NCBI RefSeq assembly: GCF_024498075.1
Contig: NZ_JANHOF010000004.1
Coordinates: 124,001 to 188,000 of the forward strand
Direction: 5' to 3'
Source of the DNA: Paenibacillus mendelii
GTDB taxonomy: Bacteria; Bacillota; Bacilli; Paenibacillales; Paenibacillaceae
Length of the DNA stretch: 64,000 bases
The position numbers were made by a program, and so were the translations under genes. The notes under the pieces are model-generated. The model saw only the letters and a program-made list of their open reading frames with translations, searched no databases and was not told the origin of the DNA. Positions 1 through 8,505 of the stretch are shown one piece after another. Position 1 is the stretch's first letter. Every line of letters starts with the position of its first letter.

Positions 1-1
1 T

Positions 2-580
2 GGCTTGCTGCCGCTCCAGTCCGGAAACATCCTGTGGAACGGCGACACGGTCACAGACCCCGCTGCCTTCTTCGTGCCTCCGAGAACAGCCTACACGTCA
101 CAGGTGCCTCATTTATTTAGTGATACGCTGATAAATAATATTAGCCTTGGAATGAGTCTAGCAGACGGGCTTCTAGACAGAGCCATTCATACCTCGGTTA
201 TGAATAAAGACTTAGCGTCGCTTGAGCATGGTTTAGACACGGTAATCGGGCAGAGAGGCGTCAAACTGTCCGGCGGCCAGGTTCAACGAGCAGCGGCCGC
301 CAGAATGTTCATACGAGAGCCGGAAGTGCTTGTATTCGATGACCTGTCGAGCGCACTCGATGTGACAACCGAGCAGCAGCTATGGGAACGAATTTACCGT
401 ATTCCACACGCGGCTTGTTTAGTCGTATCCCATCGTAAGGCTGCCCTGCAGCGGGCGGATCACATCATCATCATGAAGAGCGGCCGGATTGAGGCTCAAG
501 GTACGTTAACTGAGCTGCTGGCTCATTCAGAGGAAATGCGTCTATTGTGGAATGAGGAACGTCCCGTTCAAGGAATTTGA
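2..580 (+). CDS. ABC transporter ATP-binding protein, C-terminal part
   Basis: This is the C-terminal part of an ABC ATPase that enters from the left edge. The reading frame is open to base 2, so the true start lies outside the window. The visible 192 residues hold a Q-loop (TSQVP, about residue 31), the signature LSGGQ (about 88), Walker B (VLVFDD, about 108) followed by SSALD, and the switch histidine in VVSHR. The Walker A motif must lie upstream. A segment such as SGNILWNG followed by [10 protein letters not shown] is usual in the nucleotide-binding half of ABC exporters (the MdlB/CydCD/lipid exporter type), so an exporter half-transporter is likely, but the membrane domain is not visible. 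The substrate cannot be told. Confidence 0.9.
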   Translation, partial: GLLPLQSGNILWNGDTVTDPAAFFVPPRTAYTSQVPHLFSDTLINNISLGMSLADGLLDRAIHTSVMNKDLASLEHGLDTVIGQRGVKLSGGQVQRAAAARMFIREPEVLVFDDLSSALDVTTEQQLWERIYRIPHAACLVVSHRKAALQRADHIIIMKSGRIEAQGTLTELLAHSEEMRLLWNEERPVQGI

Positions 581-641
581 CCACGGCATAACGAATATGT
601 ATAGGCAGTTATCATATTCGAAGGAGTGAGGAGCGATTTCC

Positions 642-1316
642 TTGATAAAGTATGGACTGCCTGCACTCATTACGTTGATGGGCGTGATTTACATCTTCTT
701 CATTCCCGCCGATCCGCATGCGGTCAAGATGCTGTTCAAATTAATTCCAATGTGGCTTATTATTCTCTACACTTACCTGCGAATGCCTGAGGATCGTAAT
801 CGAAATCGCTATCATGGGGTCATTCTGACCGGATTGTTCTTTTGTATGCTGGGTGATGGTCTTCTGCAATGGTTCATTATCGGACTAACAGCCTTTCTAA
901 TCGGGCATCTGTTCTATTTATCCGCATTCTTCAGCAGATGGCGTTTTTCTAAATCGAGGTGCTTGATGATCATTCCTATTACGGCATTCGCGGTATTTAT
1001 GAGTATGCAGCTCGTGTCAGCGCTGGTTCATGATGGCAAAGAGGGATTGATCGCACCTGTTCTCGCTTACCTCATCGTCATATCATTGATGGGCTGGTCT
1101 GCGATCATGACCGGGAATACGTGGGCGATTATAGGCAGTCTGTTATTCATGGTTTCGGATTCCATCTTATCCTGGAACATGTTTATCTCCGATGTCTCTT
1201 ACTCTGGACCACTCATCATGACCACCTATTACGCTGCTCAGTTTCTTATCGCCCATAGCTCGCGGACAACGAACACCAACACGGTTCATTCCTCGGTTTA
1301 TCACGCCAAAGGGTAA
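642..1316 (+). CDS. YhhN/TMEM86-family integral membrane protein
   Basis: The protein has 224 residues and about eight hydrophobic helices. The conserved small acidic motifs GDGLL (about residue 71) and SDSILSW (about 172), each in a helix, mark the YhhN/TMEM86 family. Animal members hydrolyse lysoplasmalogen; the substrate of bacterial members is mostly unknown, so the name is by family only. The TTG start at 642 is chosen because GAGGAG (628-633) lies 8 bases upstream. The gene follows the ABC ATPase by 61 bases and may share its transcript. A strong hairpin follows it. The last 20 residues are hydrophilic and look dispensable. Confidence 0.8.
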   Translation: MIKYGLPALITLMGVIYIFFIPADPHAVKMLFKLIPMWLIILYTYLRMPEDRNRNRYHGVILTGLFFCMLGDGLLQWFIIGLTAFLIGHLFYLSAFFSRWRFSKSRCLMIIPITAFAVFMSMQLVSALVHDGKEGLIAPVLAYLIVISLMGWSAIMTGNTWAIIGSLLFMVSDSILSWNMFISDVSYSGPLIMTTYYAAQFLIAHSSRTTNTNTVHSSVYHAKG

Positions 1317-1321
1317 GAAGA

Positions 1322-1365
1322 AACAAGAACAACCGGCTGCGCTTATGCAGCCGGTTGTTCTTGTT
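1322..1365. terminator. Bidirectional terminator between convergent genes
   Basis: A 19-base perfect inverted repeat (1322-1340 and 1347-1365) with a 6-base loop lies between the YhhN gene and the convergent MFS gene. The outer arms are A-rich and T-rich, so it can serve both strands. Confidence 0.8.
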
Positions 1366-1406
1366 ATGCAGACTCTCATTCTCGGAAGAACGGTCGATGA
1401 TCGTTA

Positions 1407-2648
1407 CTATTTATATATTTTGAGCATAGCGGTATGCATTTGTTCGAGCAGCTCCCTGCGATACCATAATCCGATTAATAGAAAAGCAGCAGCAGAACCG
1501 ATAAAGATCGCCTGCATCCCGTATTGAGCATCGATCACCCAGAATGTCAGTGTTGGCCCTATCGCCGCCCCCAGATCGGTCGAGACCGAATAGACCGTCA
1601 TGACCGCAATTACAGATGATTGCCGAGCAACGTCTGTCGCCATCGCGTCCATCAGCGTCGACGTGACCGTCATCGTCACCATAATGAATATGACGATTGC
1701 TATCCAAGCATAGATCGGCATATGCCATGGCATTAACGCATACCCTGCGGCAGCCCCAACCAAGGAGAGGATAAATAATGGAAGCCTTCCTCTTGGTCCA
1801 TCAGAGCGGTGCCCGAACCACGTTGCCAAGAATGGCTCCCACGCGCAGCGAACCGCTTGCAGGATTCCGCCCAACGCAGTGCTGGTTATTAATATCCCGA
1901 ACAGCCATACCGTACCCGAGTGATTAAGGTCAATGACCAGACTTAAAGTGGAGCCGAATATGGCATGCAGCAGCGAAATCAATAGTCCGCAGATGATCAT
2001 TTTCGTAACTGGCTTTGACCATATGCCTTTGCTTTCCTGTGCGGACGGAATGTTAGAAGAGCCATATTTCTTGGCCTTGGATGAAATCGAAATCAGAATA
2101 AGCGGAACGCCGATAAAAGCTAATATACCAAAAAAGATGGACATGAATTCAAAGCCGAATACGGGCGTCAATACACCGCCGAACAATACACCGACCATAC
2201 TCCCCAGTCGCCATAACCCGTTATACTTCCCCATCAAGTATCCGCGGTTCGTATCGTCCGAGTAGTTGATGACCGTCAAATAGCCTCCTATTCGCATCAA
2301 TGACCATGCAATGCCCCATAAGGAACGAAGAACGAGCCAGGCGGCGAACCCCTTCCAAATTCCATAGCCCACTGTTGTGAAGGCTCCCAGAAGAACGGCA
2401 GCGAGAAGGCCCGTTCGAAGCGACATTTTGTTATATAGCCATCCGATAAACGGGTTCAACGGGAGACGAACGAAGCGATTAATGGAAAGCAGCACGCCCA
2501 CCTGCCAGAGCGCCGTTAGTCCTACCTCTTTCCAGTAGATTGGAAGCACCACATACAGCATAGCGTCCCCGAATATGGTTAGGGCGGTTACAATCGCGAC
2601 TAATGTCACGGGCCGAGCCGGATTCATGTTTTTACTAAGAGGCATCAT
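1407..2648 (-). CDS. Major facilitator superfamily transporter
   Basis: The protein has 413 residues and about 12 predicted membrane helices split by a hydrophilic loop near residues 195-215 (SSKAKKYGSSNIPSAQESKG), the usual 6+6 MFS layout. The loop between helices 2 and 3 carries NPFIGWLYNKMSLRTGL, close to the MFS signature GxLaDrxGrr. The second half has a matching loop, GHRSDGPRGRLPLF. It probably exports a small molecule or drug by proton exchange, but nothing shows the substrate. The gene lies downstream of the HD phosphohydrolase on the same strand with a 67-base gap. Confidence 0.85.
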   Translation of the reverse strand: MMPLSKNMNPARPVTLVAIVTALTIFGDAMLYVVLPIYWKEVGLTALWQVGVLLSINRFVRLPLNPFIGWLYNKMSLRTGLLAAVLLGAFTTVGYGIWKGFAAWLVLRSLWGIAWSLMRIGGYLTVINYSDDTNRGYLMGKYNGLWRLGSMVGVLFGGVLTPVFGFEFMSIFFGILAFIGVPLILISISSKAKKYGSSNIPSAQESKGIWSKPVTKMIICGLLISLLHAIFGSTLSLVIDLNHSGTVWLFGILITSTALGGILQAVRCAWEPFLATWFGHRSDGPRGRLPLFILSLVGAAAGYALMPWHMPIYAWIAIVIFIMVTMTVTSTLMDAMATDVARQSSVIAVMTVYSVSTDLGAAIGPTLTFWVIDAQYGMQAIFIGSAAAFLLIGLWYRRELLEQMHTAMLKIYK

Positions 2649-2715
2649 GAAGTTGTTTCTCCTATCCCATACGTTAAGTTTCGAGATTTTGCCTACTGTA
2701 CTCGTTATCTACGGT

Positions 2716-3378
2716 TCAGGCGTTGCCTTCCCACTCCTGGTAGAAACGCTCCACATACTGCTCCATATAACGATGGCGTTCCTCTGCGATCCGTCTGGCG
2801 GAGGCCGTGTTTATCCGGTCCTTGAGCTTTAACAGCTTTTCATGAAAATGATTGATTGCCGAGCTCTTCCCATGTCGATACTCATCCGGCGTCATCGCAT
2901 GTCGCGGCTGCAGCTCCGGATCATGGATAGGATCCCCCTTCCATCCCGCATACACGAAGGTTCTCGCTATCGCAATGGCTCCTATCGCATCCAGCCGGTC
3001 CGCGTCCTGGACCACTCTTCCTTCCAACGTACGCATCGGAGGATTCGACCCTGCATTAAAGGACATGGTCGAGATAATCTCCATAACATGCTCCACTTCC
3101 TCCACCTCGAGCGGTTGGGTCGCGAGCCATTCGCCAACCTTTCGAAGTCCAAGCTCCTTAGATTCGTTAAGCTTCTCGTCCGCAACATCATGCAGCAATG
3201 CGGCCAGTATACATATGAAGACGTCTGCCCCTTCTTCGGGGGCCATTCGTTCGGCCAGCTTGACGACTCGGTGAACATGCCACCAATCATGACCGGTTCG
3301 ATCATGCTCAAGCACCGACTTGGCAAAACGTTCAGCCTCGCTTAAGACCTCCCTGCGATCTGCTTCGTGCTGTTCCAT
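2716..3378 (-). CDS. HD-domain phosphohydrolase (YpgQ/YedJ type)
   Basis: The 220-residue protein carries the metal ligands of an HD hydrolase in order: H30 and H36 in GHDWWHVHRV, the HD pair at 63-64 (LLHDVADEKL), and the later aspartate in QDADRLDAIGA (125-130). That last motif is typical of the YpgQ/YedJ branch; some members are nucleotide pyrophosphatases, so a nucleotide or phosphate ester substrate is likely. The protein is cytoplasmic, with no signal peptide. AGGAGG sits 9 bases before the ATG. The gene lies upstream of the MFS gene and may be cotranscribed with it. Confidence 0.88.
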   Translation of the reverse strand: MEQHEADRREVLSEAERFAKSVLEHDRTGHDWWHVHRVVKLAERMAPEEGADVFICILAALLHDVADEKLNESKELGLRKVGEWLATQPLEVEEVEHVMEIISTMSFNAGSNPPMRTLEGRVVQDADRLDAIGAIAIARTFVYAGWKGDPIHDPELQPRHAMTPDEYRHGKSSAINHFHEKLLKLKDRINTASARRIAEERHRYMEQYVERFYQEWEGNA

Positions 3379-3516
3379 TCCTAATTGCCTCCTCTTCCCT
3401 CTACTCCGCGGCCATAAATCATCCTAATACTTAGGGGAGGATCTACTAGAGCCTCATGTGGCATTAAACCTATTAACCATTGTAAAAGAATTTCCTGATT
3501 TTTGCTCCACTATATT

Positions 3517-3539
3517 AAAAAAAGCTGCCGCGGCAGCTT
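3517..3539 (-). terminator. Rho-independent terminator
   Basis: The perfect 18-base palindrome AAGCTGCCGCGGCAGCTT (3522-3539) is followed on the minus strand by a run of seven T. It ends the GyrI-like gene that stops at 3549. Confidence 0.85.
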
Positions 3540-3548
3540 GAGAAAGGA

Positions 3549-4196
3549 TTAAGTTGCAATAATCGGCGCGTAGACGTCGAAATCAAAATGATTGATTTCA
3601 TCCGCGGGAATATGAAACGGATTGACCGGTGCGAGCCGATTGAGTTCATACCCATAGGATCCTTCACTCATATCTCGTTCATAACCTGCCGTATCAAACC
3701 AGCTCCATATGGCAGCATAGGTACGGTCCATTTGACCGCGGTCTCCACATACTGTCGTTCTCGCAAATGTCCTGGATGGTATTGTAATTATCTCGAATCC
3801 TTCGGGAACATGATCCAGCGATCCGACCTCCACGCCTACCCAGAGCGTCTCAACACCTGCTGCCCACTGCCATTCCGGAATAAACACGAGGCCTTGCTCC
3901 TTATGGAGGACATCCGGATGATTCATCATCCCCAGTTCAACTTCCTGCCATGCCTGCCTTACATCCCGCTGACTTTGCAGCGTCCTCCGCACAACCGCCT
4001 TCATCATCGGCCTCTCGATGACGGTGATTACCGCCTGACCTTCATTCATGGTTACCACCTCCATAACTTCATCCGCCATGCTTCCTTGAACTACTTTGAA
4101 TGCTTTCGTCACTCGGCTTGGCCGATAGCTCTCGGGAATTCCATCCTGTTCATCTTCCCTGCCGCTATCGTGGAATCTCCTGACTCTGCGAATCAC
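3549..4196 (-). CDS. GyrI-like / effector-binding domain protein
   Basis: The 215-residue cytoplasmic protein matches the GyrI-like small-molecule-binding fold of the AraC-effector-binding/SOUL-like family. Two repeated alpha-beta halves are visible, and the second ends with PEGFEIITIPSRTFA followed by the characteristic IWSWF and YELNR segments (about residues 165-190). There is no helix-turn-helix, so it is a stand-alone binding domain and not a full AraC regulator. The GTG start at 4196 is chosen because GGAGGTGAG lies just upstream. The ligand is unknown; family members bind cationic drugs or hydrolyse toxic compounds. A terminator follows directly. Confidence 0.75.
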   Translation of the reverse strand: MIRRVRRFHDSGREDEQDGIPESYRPSRVTKAFKVVQGSMADEVMEVVTMNEGQAVITVIERPMMKAVVRRTLQSQRDVRQAWQEVELGMMNHPDVLHKEQGLVFIPEWQWAAGVETLWVGVEVGSLDHVPEGFEIITIPSRTFARTTVCGDRGQMDRTYAAIWSWFDTAGYERDMSEGSYGYELNRLAPVNPFHIPADEINHFDFDVYAPIIAT

Positions 4197-4325
4197 AAAA
4201 TCTCACCTCCATGATCGTATCTGATGTTTTGTCGGGGTTGTATGCTGGACTAGTTTCTATAATTTATCACAAATGACACTCTGGTCATATGCTCGAAATT
4301 ATCAGAAATCGCCTCAAATAAACAT

Positions 4326-4351
4326 AGAGCCGCACCCGTTGGTACGACTCT
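4326..4351 (-). terminator. Probable terminator of the binding-protein gene
   Basis: An 11-base-pair stem with G-U pairs and a 4-base loop lies 26 bases after the stop codon of the solute-binding protein. The T-tract after it is weak (ATGTTTATTTG on the minus strand). Confidence 0.6.
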
Positions 4352-4376
4352 AACCCACTATCTCCTATAACCCTCG

Positions 4377-5690
4377 CTACTTCATTTCGTCAATAAGAGC
4401 TTGAATATATGTTGTCATATGATCCAAGAATGCCTTGGGTTCCAACGTCCCTTGGTAGATAACCTCCTGCCATTTCTCGTTAAATTCCTTCGAGAAGTCG
4501 ACAGGTACCCATGATTCGAGATGACTTCGCTTGGCATTCGTCAAGATATCATGCGTCACCTGCCATACGGGATCCTTACCGACCTTTTCTTCCATCACAG
4601 GGTTGGCGACTTTGCCGGATACAAAATTCGAATTCGTTAATGCCGCCGCTCCCGCATTGCTGGAGGTAAGCCACTTCATGACGATCCACGCGGCCTTATT
4701 ATCTTCCTTGCTTGCGACCATGTTCAATCCAGAGCCGCCAAGCCATAACGAATCGGCGGGCATCGATTGGAACTTCAGATTCGGATTTTGCTTGACCCAA
4801 TCCTCCACCCAGCCGGTGATTGCGATATCTACGGCAGCTTTATCGCTCAATATTCGGCTGGAGCCCTCCGGAAGAGTCGCATTCAGTTTGCTCATTCGCT
4901 GGTCATCGATATGGGTTCGTTTGAATTCCACTAGAAATTCCAATGCTTTCACGATTAATGGATCATTGAAATTGACCTTCTTGGCTGCAGGATCATAGAA
5001 GGTTTCCGTTGTCGCACCGTTTAGATAAGCATAGGTCTGCAGGGTATTCAATGCACCGAAGGTTTCATGCGGCAGAATCGTAGTCATCACTTGCTGACCA
5101 TTCTCGACAATCCAGAATTGTTGTAGGAAGGCTCCGAATTCCGCTAAACTATTCATCTTCGGAATCTCGGTTATCCCATACTGCTGTAGGATGGCCTCAT
5201 TATATACAAGAACGAAATTTGGATCGACCTGCCAAGGGAGACCCCATATCTTGCCATCCGCAGCAGCATGCCGTGAATAGGCCGGTTCATAAAATAGTTC
5301 TTTATGGACATCCGGATCCGCTTCCATATATGGGGATAATTCCTTAATGAGTCCGTTGGCAATCCAATTGGGTGTATTGGGACTCGATGTCACGATATCG
5401 GGTGCCTCGCCGGATGCCACCAGAACGTTCAGATAATCCCCGCCTTGCGACCGGATAAATTCCAGCTTAATGTTCGGATATTCTTTATTGAAGCTTTCAA
5501 CGATTCGAGCATACAACGATTCATCCTGCGGCCATTCATATAACACTTTAACGTGGCCTTCCATACTTGCGTTACTGCCTTCTCCTTCATTTCCCTCCTT
5601 GTTAACCGAAGAATTTGAGGTACATCCGGCCATTAGCATAATGATCAAAATTAGCCAGACGAAATGCCTCCCGTACTTACGTGTTCCCAT
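4377..5690 (-). CDS. Extracellular solute-binding lipoprotein, sugar ABC type
   Basis: The protein has 437 residues. A signal peptide ends in the lipobox LMAGC (cysteine 23), so it is a lipid-anchored surface protein. The rest is a family 1 (MalE-type) binding protein: VKVLYEWPQ...YARIVESFNKEYPNIKLEF at the start, GDYLNVLVASGEAPDIV, then a C-terminal helical part ending in an ALIDEMK tail. It probably captures an oligosaccharide. No permease genes lie next to it, so it is an orphan binding protein that must work with permeases encoded elsewhere. GGAGGAAG is directly before the ATG. Confidence 0.88.
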   Translation of the reverse strand: MGTRKYGRHFVWLILIIMLMAGCTSNSSVNKEGNEGEGSNASMEGHVKVLYEWPQDESLYARIVESFNKEYPNIKLEFIRSQGGDYLNVLVASGEAPDIVTSSPNTPNWIANGLIKELSPYMEADPDVHKELFYEPAYSRHAAADGKIWGLPWQVDPNFVLVYNEAILQQYGITEIPKMNSLAEFGAFLQQFWIVENGQQVMTTILPHETFGALNTLQTYAYLNGATTETFYDPAAKKVNFNDPLIVKALEFLVEFKRTHIDDQRMSKLNATLPEGSSRILSDKAAVDIAITGWVEDWVKQNPNLKFQSMPADSLWLGGSGLNMVASKEDNKAAWIVMKWLTSSNAGAAALTNSNFVSGKVANPVMEEKVGKDPVWQVTHDILTNAKRSHLESWVPVDFSKEFNEKWQEVIYQGTLEPKAFLDHMTTYIQALIDEMK

Positions 5691-5791
5691 CTTCCTCCCC
5701 CGCTTCCATCATTGAATTTTACGAGAGCCAGGATTGACCTCGATACCTTCATTATGAGGGGGAGGATGTGAACCAAGTATGAATTTTTCGA

Positions 5792-6307
5792 TTACAGCCA
5801 GAGCTGCAGCTGCTGCTCCATATTATCCCTGGTGATCTGCCGTTTCTGTAAAATGGTGCTCGGCACCTTGTGATTGTATGACCTGATTTTCTTATTTATT
5901 GCTTGAAGCTCTTGAATACATGTATGCTCATCCTTTGGATTGGAACGGATAAGAAGATGGATTTGATCCCTTATTTCATGCTGAAGAGTTAGCCAATCGG
6001 GCAGGACATTGGCATGCTTGAGTATGCCGCTCATAACATCGCCGGATGAAATTTCAATGGCTTCGCCTTTACCGGGCAAATGATCGAAAGCGCCTTTCTT
6101 CAGCTGCTCGTTGTACATCTCTCCAATCCAATCCTGGGCAGAGCTGCCGGAATTCCAGAATTGGACGGGACTTACTGCAAGCTCATGCTCAATATCCTCT
6201 TCGGTTATGCCCATTGGATCAGGTTTAGCTGTTACTGTTTGATTGTCTTGGGGGTCGGGGTTAACTTGTTGATGTTTATTGCCGTTCTTCTTGAACCATA
6301 GAAACAT
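5792..6307 (-). CDS. DUF1992 (DnaJ-homologue C28 conserved domain) protein
   Basis: The 171-residue protein contains the DUF1992 core at about residues 60-130. It includes WIGEMYNEQLKKGAFDHLPGKGE, whose G-FD-LPGKG part is the family hallmark, and continues with VMSGILKHANVLPDWLTLQHEI. The first 40 residues are polar and low in complexity. The molecular function of the family is not known; in eukaryotes the domain occurs with DnaJ. GAGGTG before the ATG supports the start. It is monocistronic as far as can be seen. Confidence 0.8.
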   Translation of the reverse strand: MFLWFKKNGNKHQQVNPDPQDNQTVTAKPDPMGITEEDIEHELAVSPVQFWNSGSSAQDWIGEMYNEQLKKGAFDHLPGKGEAIEISSGDVMSGILKHANVLPDWLTLQHEIRDQIHLLIRSNPKDEHTCIQELQAINKKIRSYNHKVPSTILQKRQITRDNMEQQLQLWL

Positions 6308-6433
6308 CCACTCATCACCTCATTAGACTTTTCATTGGGTATCAAAGTCACAACAATCGGAAAGCTTCCTCCCGAATAACCGTGGTTCCTCTCTTATATT
6401 TTACTAAATTTCCCTTTTGTCGTGAGGGCAAAC

Positions 6434-6562
6434 CTATGTAGATTCCATGAACAGTCCAACTTGCTGCCAATCGGAACGAATGAGAAGGAATGAGCTATCA
6501 TGTGCCTTCAGAATGCATGAGCTTCCGGCCATATCGGCGGTCTTTTCCATGTTCTCCTTCAT
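6434..6562 (-). CDS. Possible small protein, unknown
   Basis: This short open frame (about 42 residues) starts MKENMEKTADMAGSS and ends VGLFMEST. Its composition is protein-like, with acidic and hydrophobic residues well mixed and a Trp near the end (SDWQQVG). No convincing ribosome binding site lies before the first ATG; AAGGAG lies only 3 bases before the second ATG. It opposes and partly overlaps the promoter region of the cupin gene. It could be chance. The stretch 6308-6606 shows nothing else clear. Confidence 0.3.
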   Translation of the reverse strand: MKENMEKTADMAGSSCILKAHDSSFLLIRSDWQQVGLFMEST

Positions 6563-6606
6563 ATCATGTGGTAATGCTTCATTAACCTCGGAGGTGCAAT
6601 AAAGAG

Positions 6607-7029
6607 ATGAATACACAGCGCAGGTGCAGAGTCGTTCGGTCTACAAGAATATACCGTGGTAAGCAAGGGTTGGACTACGGAGAGGCGATATCGAAGGAAA
6701 GCGTCGGCTCCGAAGGAATCTGCATGCATCTGCTTACGATTCCTCCAGAAGTCCGTGCGAAAGCACATCTTCACGAAAATCATGAAACCGCTATTTATGT
6801 CATTCAAGGCAAATCTGCCATGTGGTACGGAGAAAACCTGATGCAGCATATGGAAATTGACGCTGGCGATTTTGTCTATATTCCTGCGGGAACTCCTCAC
6901 CTGCCCTATAATCCAAGTGACTCCGAATCCTGTACTGTCATAATCGCCCGTACGGATCCGAACGAGCAAGAAAGCGTTGTTCTTCTCCCTGAACTAGACG
7001 ATATCTGGAACCGTAATGAGTTAGACTGA
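6607..7029 (+). CDS. Cupin-domain protein
   Basis: The 140-residue single-domain cupin shows motif 1 as AHLHENHETAIYVIQGKSAMWYG (about residues 57-79, with histidines and a glutamate as likely metal ligands) and motif 2 as GDFVYIPAGTPHLPYN (about 92-107, with the second metal histidine). Such proteins act as isomerases, dioxygenases or sugar-binding proteins; nothing shows which. GGAGGTG (6590-6596) lies 10 bases before the ATG. The gene is convergent with the next gene, with only 3 bases between the stop codons, so the two transcripts may overlap. Confidence 0.85.
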   Translation: MNTQRRCRVVRSTRIYRGKQGLDYGEAISKESVGSEGICMHLLTIPPEVRAKAHLHENHETAIYVIQGKSAMWYGENLMQHMEIDAGDFVYIPAGTPHLPYNPSDSESCTVIIARTDPNEQESVVLLPELDDIWNRNELD

Positions 7030-7032
7030 CGC

Positions 7033-7557
7033 TCACCTCTGGCGTTTCTTCACATACCTGACCCCGAGCACCGCGATGGCACCTACGATGACAATCGATA
7101 GGGCAATCCACGTCCACGAAGTTGGTTGTGGGTCTTCGGGAGCAGTACGCTTCACCGAAATTTCTTGGCTGCTTAGAAAAGCGAGTTCTCCCGCCGATGC
7201 ATCGGCTTCTAACATGGAGGGTGCGCATAATGGAATTTCCCATCCACTGGGCGACTCCTTCAGAAAGAACAGATACTTGCCGCCTGTTCCACTACTTCCG
7301 AGTGATGGGCCCCAAGTGGAATTTTCTTTCACGATTAGCGGATCTGTAACGACCCCTTTGTAGCTGGCTATGACCTCCAGATGAAGCAGATTGCTAGGAT
7401 TGCCTTGATCCACTTTCACAACGGATGCTAGTATTACACCGTCATAATGCTCCATTTCCTCCTCAAGTGTTCTTTCGTTGTACGCACAGTCTAGAGCTGA
7501 GCTAGTAGATGGGAAAAGTACCATCAGCAGAAAGCATATCAATATCCACTTTTTCAC
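7033..7557 (-). CDS. Secreted, C-terminally anchored protein of unknown function
   Basis: The 174-residue protein has an N-terminal signal peptide (MKKWILICFLLMVLFPSTSSA), an outside domain with two cysteines (C24 and the one in PLCAPSM), and a C-terminal membrane helix (WIALSIVIVGAIAVLGV) followed by a KKRQR stop-transfer tail. The outside domain has the pattern seen in TIMP/NTR-like domains: DCAY near the start, YDGVILASVVKV, ASYKG, and GKYLFFLKES. It is therefore probably a surface protein anchored at its C-terminus. The function is unknown. Confidence 0.75.
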   Translation of the reverse strand: MKKWILICFLLMVLFPSTSSALDCAYNERTLEEEMEHYDGVILASVVKVDQGNPSNLLHLEVIASYKGVVTDPLIVKENSTWGPSLGSSGTGGKYLFFLKESPSGWEIPLCAPSMLEADASAGELAFLSSQEISVKRTAPEDPQPTSWTWIALSIVIVGAIAVLGVRYVKKRQR

Positions 7558-7626
7558 ACCTGCACCACCTTTTATGCTAGAGACGTGCAGGATGAATTTT
7601 TTGTTGCGTATAGAAAATCAAATTAA

Positions 7627-7663
7627 CCCCGAACCAATCGCCGCACGTGGCGGAGGTTCGGGG
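7627..7663 (-). terminator. Terminator after fnr
   Basis: CCCCGAACC (7627-7635) pairs with GGTTCGGGG (7655-7663), with a nested CGCC/GGCG stem inside. It lies 28 bases after the fnr stop codon and before the next minus-strand gene. Confidence 0.7.
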
Positions 7664-7690
7664 TCTGTCGGATACTTAATGGGGTTAAAT

Positions 7691-8401
7691 TTACATTCTA
7701 CAGATTTCTTTTGGACAATTCTCGCAATGACAGACGTCACGCAAGTAATTAATGTCATTAATAATGACGCAACCGTCATGAATTTCGAGAACATGCTCCT
7801 TTTTCAGATCCCCGAGCATACGGTTGACACTCTCTCGGGTTGCGCCAATCATATCCGCCATCTCGGTGTTGTTCATTTTGAGTTCAATATGAATGCGGCC
7901 GTCTTTCGTCGTTCCATAAGAATTGCTAAGGCGAATCAGCATCGAGCAGAGAGCTCCCGTTTTGCCGAACATCATCAGATCGCGAAACTTGGTCTGTGTC
8001 ATCCGATGCATAAGACCCATCCATTTCATGAATTCAAGCGCCAGATCGGAATTCTGCCACAACAGAACCTCCAGGTCTTTCCGTTGAATAATTCCGATCT
8101 TACTATTCTCGGTCACTTCAGCGCTGAAATTGTGAACCGAATCGTGAAAGGGATCCATCTGACCGATCAAATCCCCTTGCTGGTGAAGATACATCGTCAA
8201 TATTCTTCCGCTGTCGGATGTTTTCGTTGTCCGTACCCGTCCTTGTTTGATAAAAAACAATTTGTCTGCAGGATCGCTCTCCCGGAACAGGAACGATCCT
8301 TTCTCCAAGCTTCGCGTATACATGATGCTCTCCAGTTTAATTAAGCTCTCTTCCGATAGGACTGGAACGATTCCTTCTACCCGATTCTTCAATGCTTCCA
8401 T
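7691..8401 (-). CDS. fnr: FNR-type oxygen-sensing transcription regulator
   Basis: The 236-residue Crp/Fnr-family regulator has an N-terminal cyclic-nucleotide-like beta roll (about 15-120), a dimerisation helix and a winged helix-turn-helix with recognition helix ATRESVNRMLGDL (187-199). The C-terminal tail DVCHCENCPKEIC has cysteines at 224, 226, 229 and 234. The spacing 226-229-234 and an aspartate at position 141 match the three Cys plus Asp141 that hold the [4Fe-4S] cluster of Bacillus subtilis Fnr. So it should bind TGTGA-N6-TCACA when oxygen is absent. Its neighbours (mobA, hemerythrin, nitrate-type two-component genes) and an operator at 9988-10003 agree. A terminator follows. Confidence 0.9.
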   Translation of the reverse strand: MEALKNRVEGIVPVLSEESLIKLESIMYTRSLEKGSFLFRESDPADKLFFIKQGRVRTTKTSDSGRILTMYLHQQGDLIGQMDPFHDSVHNFSAEVTENSKIGIIQRKDLEVLLWQNSDLALEFMKWMGLMHRMTQTKFRDLMMFGKTGALCSMLIRLSNSYGTTKDGRIHIELKMNNTEMADMIGATRESVNRMLGDLKKEHVLEIHDGCVIINDINYLRDVCHCENCPKEICRM

Positions 8402-8505
8402 CTGAGCATTCCCCGCTTCCCGTTCGATCTAATTGCTTCTATCATAACGCGGGTAAGCGGGAAAGGATATCGGGGACTTCACTGAAAATTGCCTTAGGTA
8501 TTCCC

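Noticed and set aside
7478-8344. 288-codon plus-strand frame opposite fnr
   Set aside because: It is the mirror of the fnr gene, which has full family motifs; the plus-strand product is His- and Asn-rich with no family features.
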